Assembly: GCA_022013615.1 (NCBI GenBank) | Contig: JAKLQB010000536.1 | Coordinates: forward strand, 1 to 9,073 | DNA length: 9,073 nt | Direction of reading: 5' to 3' | From: Desulfobacterales bacterium | GTDB lineage: Bacteria; Desulfobacterota; DSM-4660; Desulfatiglandales; Desulfatiglandaceae | Part shown: positions 1 to 5,655 of the stretch, piece by piece | Position numbering within the stretch: position 1 is the stretch's first letter | Layout: every line of letters starts with the position of its first letter | The notes under the pieces: model-generated | Database searches by the model: none | Seen by the model: the letters and a program-made list of their open reading frames with translations, nothing else | What the model was told of the DNA's origin: nothing | Program-made: the position numbers and the translations under genes

Positions 1-90
1 AGGAATGCGATCGATCAGGTAACTCCGTCCCGATTTAAAAAAATTAATTTCAAGGTCTTTGACGCAGGCTTTGAAATGGGAACTCAATAG
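1..90 (+). CDS. Possible 3' end of an upstream gene (partial)
   Basis: Reading from base 1, this frame is open for 29 codons and ends at a TAG (88-90). The other two plus-strand frames stop within the first 40 bases. The predicted tail ends in ...DAGFEMGTQ. It would lie 22 bases before the MocA-like start, which fits an operon. A 29-codon open run is expected by chance fairly often, and I do not recognise the tail, so this is a weak call that needs the sequence to the left. Confidence 0.22.
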   Translation, partial: RNAIDQVTPSRFKKINFKVFDAGFEMGTQ

Positions 91-112
91 AGACTTATAA
101 GACAGGACAGGT

Positions 113-748
113 ATGAGCCGGGTTGGAGCGAAAATAGCCGGTCTGCTTCTTGCTGCAGGCTCTTCCACCCGCATGGGGAGTCCAAAGCAATTACTGCATG
201 TCCAGGGGGTAACACTCCTTGAGCGGATATTAAATGAAGCCTTGAAGTCTGAACTCGATAAAATCATCCTGATTTTGGGACACCAATCCAAAGAGATAAA
301 AAAGGCACTGGGCCAAATCATTGTACACAAAAAACTAAGAGTAATCGAGAATCCACGATATAGACAGGGTATCAGTTCTTCCATTACTACTAGTTTGTCG
401 GAGGTTGAGGACAATTATGATCATGTTATGATCCTTCTGGCCGATTTGCCCCATGTTACGTCCAGACTGATTAACCTTTTAATTCATCGATACTTAGAGT
501 CCCGGCTGCCCATTGGGGCTATCCAGGTCAAATCCAAACGATCCCATCCGGTCATATTTGGTCGCTCGTTATACAATGAACTGCGTAAGTTACAGGGTGA
601 CATGGGTGCCCGGGCCCTTTTTCAGAAATACAGAGACCGGGCGTGTCTGGTTCAACCGGATTTTTTTTATGACGACATGGACATTGATACAGAAGAGGAT
701 TATGCTGAATTTCAGAAGTCTTTGAAAAACCAGGTAAATGTGCTATGA
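113..748 (+). CDS. MocA/MobA-like molybdenum cofactor nucleotidyltransferase
   Basis: This is a 211-residue NTP transferase of the MobA/MocA group, about the family's usual length. Visible motifs, in order: the nucleotide-binding LAAGSSTRMGSPK (residues 13-25), NPRYRQGISSS (80-90), the metal-site ADLPHV (110-115), HPVIFG (145-150), GDMGARALF (162-170) and the closing DIDTEEDY (190-197). Members transfer CMP or GMP from CTP or GTP onto molybdopterin in the cytosol, making the dinucleotide cofactor for xanthine dehydrogenase or aldehyde oxidoreductase-type enzymes. LAAG, rather than the LAGG typical of MobA, favours the CTP-using MocA side; that is inference. The ATG at 113 has a modest AGGACAGG ribosome site just upstream. 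No molybdoenzyme or XdhC-type partner is visible in the window, so the exact substrate is open. A more distant sugar-nucleotide transferase role is less likely. Confidence 0.88.
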   Translation: MSRVGAKIAGLLLAAGSSTRMGSPKQLLHVQGVTLLERILNEALKSELDKIILILGHQSKEIKKALGQIIVHKKLRVIENPRYRQGISSSITTSLSEVEDNYDHVMILLADLPHVTSRLINLLIHRYLESRLPIGAIQVKSKRSHPVIFGRSLYNELRKLQGDMGARALFQKYRDRACLVQPDFFYDDMDIDTEEDYAEFQKSLKNQVNVL

Positions 749-754
749 ATTCCT

Positions 755-777
755 GGAGGCCGCGGTGACGCGTCTCC
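755..777 (+). other. GC-rich intercistronic hairpin
   Basis: In the 57-base gap between the MocA-like gene and the next gene, GGAG (755-758) pairs with CTCC (774-777), and CGCG (761-764) pairs with CGCG (769-772), around a GTGA loop of the stable GNRA type. No U-run follows, so it is not an ordinary terminator. GTCTC (772-776) can alternatively pair with GAGAC (783-787), which would break the first hairpin. It may stabilise mRNA or tune expression of the downstream gene; the function is inferred. Confidence 0.4.
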
Positions 778-805
778 CTGAAGAGACCGGGGTAAAGGTG
801 AACTC

Positions 806-1198
806 ATGTCCGTTATTAATGAAGAAGAAATATTCACCAGAATCCACAAATACAAAATATTCCGAAGCGAGGGAAACCTTTTTATTGATGTATATGAGGT
901 CATTCTGGGAAAACCTGCTTATAAGTTTATGGCTGTACCGAATCTGTTGATTCAAGAGGCCGATAAGAAATACTTTGGAGTTGGAGACTCAAAAATACTG
1001 GCTCTTAAGGATTGTCTAAAAAAAATAAAAGATGTCTCCATTGGTGATATTGTGCCAACTGAAGGAGTAGAAGGACCTCAAACAAGTCCCCAGATTTTTT
1101 CTGAATCTGAGCAGGGATCGAAGTTATCAAGCCCATTTCGTAAACTGTCCAAAGCGTTTTCAAAAAGCAGAAAAGAAAGCCCTGGGAATGGTTCTTGA
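806..1198 (+). CDS. Hypothetical protein, 130 residues
   Basis: I do not recognise this family. The first 80 or so residues look like a compact folded domain with alternating strands and helices, ending in a helix with the pattern GDSKILALKDCLKKIK (about residues 60-75). The last 45 residues are Ser/Lys/Glu-rich and probably disordered. There is no signal peptide or membrane segment, so it is likely cytosolic. The ATG at 806 has a good ribosome site (AAAGGTG at 794-800, five bases away), and the gene ends in tandem stops TGA-TAG. It follows the MocA-like gene by 57 bases on the same strand and is probably co-transcribed, but nothing in it points to cofactor chemistry. The good ribosome site and the unbroken frame support it being real. 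Confidence 0.7.
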   Translation: MSVINEEEIFTRIHKYKIFRSEGNLFIDVYEVILGKPAYKFMAVPNLLIQEADKKYFGVGDSKILALKDCLKKIKDVSIGDIVPTEGVEGPQTSPQIFSESEQGSKLSSPFRKLSKAFSKSRKESPGNGS

Positions 1199-1240
1199 TA
1201 GAGGGATCCAGGGTAGACTTATTCCACCTCTTTTACCGCT

Positions 1241-1325
1241 TGTGTAAACTTTTGCTATTAAGTCCAACGCAATTTCACACATAAAGAAGGCATTTTCTTA
1301 CCCATATTTTATTGGTTTTTGTGTA
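1241..1325. promoter_or_regulatory. Possible activator-binding region upstream of the sigma-54 promoter
   Basis: Three copies of a TGTGT motif lie here: TGTGTAAA (1241-1248), TTTCACACA in inverted orientation (1273-1281), and TGTGTA (1320-1325). They sit roughly 85-170 bases before the predicted sigma-54 start site, the distance at which enhancer-binding activators usually bind. The first two form an imperfect inverted repeat. The motif is short and the region AT-rich, so chance is possible. Confidence 0.3.
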
Positions 1326-1382
1326 GGAAGGTTAACTTAATAAAATTATTGGGGAAAACCTTTCGCCTAATCCCATTTAATC

Positions 1383-1398
1383 TGGCACATTACTTGCT
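1383..1398 (+). promoter_or_regulatory. Sigma-54 (RpoN) promoter
   Basis: The sequence TGGCAC-ATTAC-TTGCT matches the -24/-12 consensus TGGCAC-N5-TTGC(A/T) at every conserved base. The diagnostic GG (1384-1385) and GC (1396-1397) are separated by exactly ten bases, and a C precedes at 1382. Transcription should start near 1409 and run rightward into the small frames at 1462 and 1530. Such promoters require an AAA+ enhancer-binding activator; none is encoded in this window. Confidence 0.75.
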
Positions 1399-1413
1399 GA
1401 ATCAATAAAACAG

Positions 1414-1439
1414 ACGTACCCCGCTGCGAAGCTGGACGT
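1414..1439 (+). other. Hairpin at the predicted 5' end of the sigma-54 transcript
   Basis: ACGT (1414-1417) pairs with ACGT (1436-1439). Inside, CC pairs with GG (1434-1435) and GCT (1423-1425) with AGC (1430-1432), around a GCGA loop of the GNRA type. The stem contains bulges. It would begin about five bases after the predicted start site, where stems often protect mRNA from decay. Confidence 0.35.
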
Positions 1440-1461
1440 GCATTTGGCCCGGTGAGAGATA

Positions 1462-1533
1462 ATGAATAGCGTGATTAAAGTTTTCATCAAACGAAATTTG
1501 CCTGACTATATTTTGGAGAACTTAGACCAATGA
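1462..1533 (+). CDS. Short upstream reading frame, 23 residues, coupled to the next gene
   Basis: The ATG at 1462 follows a purine-rich GGTGAGAG (1451-1458), a plausible ribosome site. The frame runs 23 codons (starting MNSVIKVFIK, ending ENLDQ) and stops at TGA 1531-1533, overlapping the ATG of the next gene as ATGA. It starts about 53 bases after the predicted sigma-54 transcription start. It could be a leader whose translation opens the next gene's start, or a small protein in its own right. It is basic at the start and acidic at the end, with no clear membrane segment and no run of one amino acid that would suggest classic attenuation. A frame this short can arise by chance; the ribosome site and exact overlap are the support. 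Confidence 0.45.
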   Translation: MNSVIKVFIKRNLPDYILENLDQ

Positions 1534-1754
1534 AAGTAAAGCTAAAAGTTTATAAATACTTGGGAATGCTGGAGAGAGATTTCGCTTGTGTTGAGCAGGC
1601 CCGGCGAACTGCCGAACTTGCAGTTGAGAGGCACCCTGATATGTTATTTGAACCTGAAGTGGAGATATCGGATTCCTGTGTGATTGACCTGTCCGATTTA
1701 GGGAAAGATGATATTCAGGAGGTTAATCCCTGGCATAACTTTAGTAGGCCGTAG
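1530..1754 (+). CDS. Hypothetical small protein, 74 residues, under a sigma-54 promoter
   Basis: I do not recognise this protein. It begins with a basic strand-like segment (MKVKLKVYKYLG), followed by a helix (about residues 14-34, containing ACVEQARRTAELAVER), and then an acidic tail with DLSDLGKDD near residues 53-61. There is one cysteine in the helix and one in the tail, with no metal-binding pattern. It lacks a signal peptide and is probably cytosolic. GGAG (1515-1518) lies 11 bases before the ATG, slightly far, so translation may depend on coupling to the 23-codon frame that overlaps it. It stands alone between the sigma-54 promoter and a terminator-like hairpin, so it appears to be the main product of that promoter. 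Expression would then respond to whatever signal the unknown activator senses. Confidence 0.6.
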   Translation: MKVKLKVYKYLGMLERDFACVEQARRTAELAVERHPDMLFEPEVEISDSCVIDLSDLGKDDIQEVNPWHNFSRP

Positions 1755-1800
1755 CCCCACGAATGATTCATTTGGATCACCCTCTCCACCCTGGATTCTG

Positions 1801-1835
1801 AATAAGGCGGAGCCGTCAATGATTCTGCCTTTATT
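1801..1835. terminator. Putative bidirectional terminator between convergent genes
   Basis: AATAAGGCGGA (1801-1811) pairs with TCTGCCTTTATT (1824-1835), giving 11 pairs with one G-T and one bulged T, around a 12-base loop. The A/T-rich ends supply a U-tract on either strand. It lies in the 98-base gap between the 74-residue gene and the 3' end of dnaE. An overlapping alternative stem, GAGCC (1810-1814) with GGCTC (1836-1840), is also possible. Confidence 0.55.
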
Positions 1836-1852
1836 GGCTCTTCCGTAAGCCC

Positions 1853-4800
1853 TTAAAAATTCCTTTTCTCATGAACGATAATCTTATTGCCGATCAATAG
1901 TTCGATCTTATCTATGAGTTCCTGGCAGGGCAGTACTTTGAAACGATCGTGAGCGGCAATGACGATTTCCTTTCCATTGTTTGTATTCATCTTGAAGAGA
2001 AGGCTGCATTCACCGGGGTATGTAAACACGATATCCTGTAAGTCGTCCAAAAATTCCTCCGACACAGCCTTTTCGACGAGCCTTAGTTCGATGGCCTTTA
2101 TAGCATTCTGCCTGACGGAATTCAGGGTGACGATATCCTGGGCAATGATCTTTGCTGAAGTGTCGCCCGTCTCCACACTCCCATTTATAAGTAAAGGGTC
2201 GTCGCTTTTAAGGAGCGGGGAAGTCCGGTTGAAAACGTCAGGGAAGACGATAACCAGAGTTGATCCGGTCAGGTCTTCTACGACCATGGTGGCCATCTGA
2301 TCACCCCGCCTGGTCCGTTTTATTTTCAGACTTCCCACAACACAAGCGATTTTGACTTGACTTTTGTCCTTCTGAGATGGGAGCTCCTGAACAGTACAGG
2401 TTGTGAATTGTTCTATCTCCCTTTTGAATCTCGTGAGGGGATGGCCCGTAATGTAGAATCCAAGGGCTTCCTTTTCCCTCCCCAGCTTCTCCTTGTCATC
2501 CCATTCATCACAATCGGGAAGTTCAATGAGTCCCCCGGATTGGCCATCTCTTAAGTCCAAAGACCCGAATATGTTAAGCTGATTTGGATCCTGGTTTGAG
2601 CCGCAAAATTTGAGCACATTGTCCAGGGCACCGAAAAGCCGCGATCTGTAAATACCGGTAAAATCAAAGGCCCCACACTGAATCAAACACTCCAAGACCC
2701 TGTGGTTTACTTTAGAACCTTCAATCCTCTTACAGAAATCAAGTAGATCGCGAAACGGCCCATGGGCCTCTCGCTCTTCAATGACTGATTCTAAGGCCTT
2801 CAAACCGACATTTTTGACGGCGGCAAGGCCGAAACGGATTTTTTCTTCTACTACAGAGAAATCGGTCTGGCTTTCATTGATATCCGGGGGTAGAATCTTT
2901 ATCCCCATCCCAGGGCATTCGGCAATGTTTTTGATAGTTTTGTCCTGATTTCCCATGTCCTGGGTTAATAAAGCCGCCATGAACTGGACAGGATAGTTCG
3001 CTTTAAGGTATGCGGTTTGATACGCGATCATGGCATAGGCCGCGGAATGTGATTTATTAAAGCCATATCCACCGAACTTTTCTATTAGCATAAATAGCTT
3101 ATCTGCTGTTTTGCGGGTAACGCCATTTTCGGTGGCTCCTTCAATGAACCGTGCCCTATGTTTCGCCATTACCTCGGGTTTCTTTTTCCCAATAGCCTTC
3201 CTGAGTTCGTCGGCCTCGGCCAGGGTATAGTTGGATAGAACTTGGGCGATCTTCATGACCTGTTCCTGGTATAATATCACCCCATAAGTTTCCTTTAGGA
3301 TAGGTTCAAGCTGGGGAAGGAAATATTTGATTTTTACTTTCCCGTGTTTTCCATTAACAAATTCATCAACCATGTTGCTTCCCAGAGGGCCTGGCCTGTA
3401 AAGAGCAACCAGGGCCACCAGGTCCGCGAATACCTCAGGCCTAAGTCTGCGCAAGAGTTCTTTCATACCAGCACTTTCCAACTGAAATACGCCGGTTGTT
3501 CTCCCGTCACTGCACAGTTGATAGGTGGCATCGTCATCCAGAGGTATCTTATCGATATCAATTTTTTTCTGAGTGGTTTCTTCGATGAGCTTGAGAGCCT
3601 GTTTGATGACCGTCAGGGTCTTTAGTCCAAGGAAATCGAATTTGATGAGACCCAGTTGCTCAATCCGATCCATGGTGTACTGGGTCATGATTTCATCCTT
3701 GGAGCCCTTAAAAAGCGGCAGGTATTCCACAAGAGGCCTGTCCGAAATGACCACCCCGGATGCGTGAGTGGATGCATGCCTGGCCAGACCTTCAAGGGCG
3801 CGCGCTATCTTCAATAATTTCTTTCCAGGCCCTTCGCCTTCCTCAAGCCGTCTGAGTTCAGGTTCACCCTGTATAGCCTTATCCAAGGTGACCCCGGGAC
3901 CTTCCGGGACCAGCTTTGCAATACGGTCTACCTCTCCTAAAGGGATATTGAGACTGCGACCCACGTCTCTTATGGCACCCCTTGCTTTCATGGTGCCGAA
4001 AGTGATGATCTGGGACACATGATTGCGGCCGTATTTTTCGGCCACATATTGGATAACTTCATCCCTGCCGTTGATACAGAAGTCAATGTCGATGTCGGGC
4101 ATGCTTATTCTCTGGGGATTCAGAAATCGCTCGAAGAGAAGCCCGTACTTGATGGGATCGATATTGGTGATATTGAGGCAATAGGCAACGAGTGAGCCTG
4201 CGGCTGATCCGCGGCCAGGTCCTACAGGAATATCACGACGTCGGGCATGAGCTATAAAATCGGCGACTATCAAAAAGTAGCCGGCAAACCCCATGCTATG
4301 GATGATCTCAAGCTCAAAATCAAGTCTCTCACGGTATTCCCTGGCCACAGTTTCGGCCAGATCGCCTTCTTCATCTTTTTTCTGTGCAAGCCTTTCCTTT
4401 AGCCCTTTCAGGGAGTCCTCGGTTAATAGTTCATTTAGGCTTTTTTCCCCTTGAACCTGAAATACGGGGTATTTATAACGACCGAACTCCATCTCATACT
4501 CACAAAGCCGGGCTATCTGGACAGTATTGGCGAGCGCATCTTCGTAACCCTGAAGGGCCTGTTCCATTTCCTGCCTGGATTTGAAATAAAATTCGTTACT
4601 TGAGAATTTGAGACGTTTTGTATCCTCAACGGTTCGGCCTGTCTGCACGCAAAGAAGCACATCATGGGCCTCAGCGTCTTCCTGGTTCAGGTAGTGACAG
4701 TCGTTCGTGGCAACAAGAGGGATAGAGAGGTCTTGAGACAGTTCTCTCAGAGCCATGTTTAGTTTTATTTGTTCAGGCAGTTTGTTGGCCTGTACTTCTA

Positions 4801-5332
4801 AGTAGAAGCGATCATTATCAAATATGCTGGCAAGTTCCTGCGCTTTCTCTCTGGCGGCGTCAAAACGGCCTGCATTGATAAGAAATGGGACATTTCCTTT
4901 GAGGCAGGCGGAAAGAGCTATGAGGCCTCCGTTAAATTCTTTTAAAAGCTCCATATCCACACGGGGGTGATAGTAAAATCCTTCCAAATGGCCCAAAGTC
5001 ACAAGTTGACTCAGATTCTTGTACCCTTCCTCGTTCGTAACCAGGAGGATCAGGTGATAGGCATTGGGACTTCCATCCCTTGACGGCGATCGATTCCGAC
5101 GGTCCCCGGGGGCGACATATATTTCACACCCTATGATGGGCTTGATTTCGGCCTTAACTGCCTGGTGGTAAAAATGTATGGCCCCGAACATATTTCCGTG
5201 GTCCGTGATGGCGACAGCGTCCATCCCCAGGCTGCGGGACTTCTTTAGCATTTGGTCAATGCGAATGGCACCATCCAGGAGGCTATATTCGGTATGGACA
5301 TGGACATGAACAAATGGTTTATGATGTTTCAC
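1853..5332 (-). CDS. dnaE: DNA polymerase III subunit alpha
   Basis: This is the catalytic subunit of the replicative polymerase, 1159 residues from the chosen start, close to the roughly 1160 of E. coli DnaE. Numbering from that start: an N-terminal PHP domain with HVHVH (9-13), ITDHG (42-46), GCEIYV (68-73), YHP (121-123), SAC (141-143) and NDCH (210-213); then the palm with GPGRGSAAGS (371-380), catalytic aspartates in PDIDIDF (D415, D417) and KFDFLGL (D566); fingers with GYGFNKSHS; a helix-hairpin-helix region near CPGMGIKILPPD (806-817); a likely beta-clamp motif QLNIF (918-922); and an OB fold (about 990-1070). The C-terminus is short. Unlike E. coli, the PHP metal-ligand residues are all kept, so it may bind metal and proofread. 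I chose GTG at 5332 because GAGG lies five bases upstream and the family's conserved N-terminus (FVHVHVHTEYSLLDG) begins just after. The longest frame starts at TTG 5413, with no ribosome site. Confidence 0.95.
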   Translation of the reverse strand: MKHHKPFVHVHVHTEYSLLDGAIRIDQMLKKSRSLGMDAVAITDHGNMFGAIHFYHQAVKAEIKPIIGCEIYVAPGDRRNRSPSRDGSPNAYHLILLVTNEEGYKNLSQLVTLGHLEGFYYHPRVDMELLKEFNGGLIALSACLKGNVPFLINAGRFDAAREKAQELASIFDNDRFYLEVQANKLPEQIKLNMALRELSQDLSIPLVATNDCHYLNQEDAEAHDVLLCVQTGRTVEDTKRLKFSSNEFYFKSRQEMEQALQGYEDALANTVQIARLCEYEMEFGRYKYPVFQVQGEKSLNELLTEDSLKGLKERLAQKKDEEGDLAETVAREYRERLDFELEIIHSMGFAGYFLIVADFIAHARRRDIPVGPGRGSAAGSLVAYCLNITNIDPIKYGLLFERFLNPQRISMPDIDIDFCINGRDEVIQYVAEKYGRNHVSQIITFGTMKARGAIRDVGRSLNIPLGEVDRIAKLVPEGPGVTLDKAIQGEPELRRLEEGEGPGKKLLKIARALEGLARHASTHASGVVISDRPLVEYLPLFKGSKDEIMTQYTMDRIEQLGLIKFDFLGLKTLTVIKQALKLIEETTQKKIDIDKIPLDDDATYQLCSDGRTTGVFQLESAGMKELLRRLRPEVFADLVALVALYRPGPLGSNMVDEFVNGKHGKVKIKYFLPQLEPILKETYGVILYQEQVMKIAQVLSNYTLAEADELRKAIGKKKPEVMAKHRARFIEGATENGVTRKTADKLFMLIEKFGGYGFNKSHSAAYAMIAYQTAYLKANYPVQFMAALLTQDMGNQDKTIKNIAECPGMGIKILPPDINESQTDFSVVEEKIRFGLAAVKNVGLKALESVIEEREAHGPFRDLLDFCKRIEGSKVNHRVLECLIQCGAFDFTGIYRSRLFGALDNVLKFCGSNQDPNQLNIFGSLDLRDGQSGGLIELPDCDEWDDKEKLGREKEALGFYITGHPLTRFKREIEQFTTCTVQELPSQKDKSQVKIACVVGSLKIKRTRRGDQMATMVVEDLTGSTLVIVFPDVFNRTSPLLKSDDPLLINGSVETGDTSAKIIAQDIVTLNSVRQNAIKAIELRLVEKAVSEEFLDDLQDIVFTYPGECSLLFKMNTNNGKEIVIAAHDRFKVLPCQELIDKIELLIGNKIIVHEKRNF

Positions 5333-5341
5333 TGTATCCTC
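5330..5341 (-). promoter_or_regulatory. Ribosome binding site and GTG start of dnaE
   Basis: On the minus strand GAGG (5341-5338) is followed by five bases and GTG (5332-5330), directly before the conserved PHP start. The upstream TTG at 5413-5411 has only CCTTCC before it, which is not a ribosome site. This favours the shorter protein by 27 residues. Confidence 0.6.
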
Positions 5342-5538
5342 GGTCAGGTACTTTTGGGGCCTGCGCAAGCCCTTGGAGGCAGTCTCAAAATGTTCGATTT
5401 TGTTCAAGATCAAGGAAGGCGAAAAATTTAACCACAGGAATACATTGAGTATTTCGAGGACTAAAATTTAAGCCTGACGCAGATATTGGGCAAAAGGGGA
5501 CGTTTTGAAATTGGCTCCTTGGTATTTCCTTAAAGAAT

Positions 5539-5560
5539 AGTTACCTGTTGTAAGATAACT
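5539..5560. promoter_or_regulatory. Inverted repeat near the dnaE transcription start
   Basis: AGTTA (5539-5543) and TAACT (5556-5560) form a perfect 5-base inverted repeat, 22 bases end to end. It lies directly at and after the start site predicted from the promoter at 5568-5596, a place where repressors often bind. The arms are short, so this is tentative. Confidence 0.25.
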
Positions 5561-5567
5561 GAAAAAC

Positions 5568-5596
5568 ATGATACGGTAAATGCCTAAGATCTTCAA
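5568..5596 (-). promoter_or_regulatory. Sigma-70-type promoter candidate for dnaE
   Basis: On the minus strand TTGAAG (5596-5591) is separated by 17 bases from TATCAT (5573-5568), matching four of six and five of six consensus bases at ideal spacing. The start would be near 5561, giving a leader of about 230 bases to the chosen dnaE start, which is longish. Confidence 0.4.
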
Positions 5597-5655
5597 GGCT
5601 GTTTTAGGGAAGAAACAATACAATTGACCGTGCCACTAAATCAGGAGAAATAGAC

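Larger units (their letters stand above)
5333..5655. other. Divergent intergenic region between dnaE and the PAS-kinase operon
   Basis: Besides the promoter and inverted repeat listed separately, a second minus-strand promoter candidate is present: TTGCCC (5493-5488), 17 bases, then TAAATT (5470-5465), which would start dnaE transcription near 5458. On the plus strand a -10-like TACAAT (5619-5624) lies 31 bases before the kinase start, but no matching -35 is evident. The kinase gene has a strong ribosome site, AGGAG (5643-5647), eight bases from its GTG. No RNA gene or further coding frame is evident. Confidence 0.5.

Noticed and set aside
71..101. TTGAAA followed by TATAAG as a promoter for the MocA-like gene.
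   Set aside because: The spacing of 19 bases is too long, and the start would fall only a few bases before the ATG, leaving no ribosome site.
738..950. Short frames on both strands covering the gap after the MocA-like gene.
   Set aside because: They overlap the better-supported 806-1198 gene, and none has a ribosome site.
1401..1413. AATCAATAAAAC as an IHF site.
   Set aside because: It lacks the TTR half of the consensus and lies at the transcription start, not between enhancer and promoter.
1959..4584. Several plus-strand frames of 64-113 codons opposite dnaE.
   Set aside because: They are antisense shadows of a highly conserved gene, without ribosome sites or recognisable domains.
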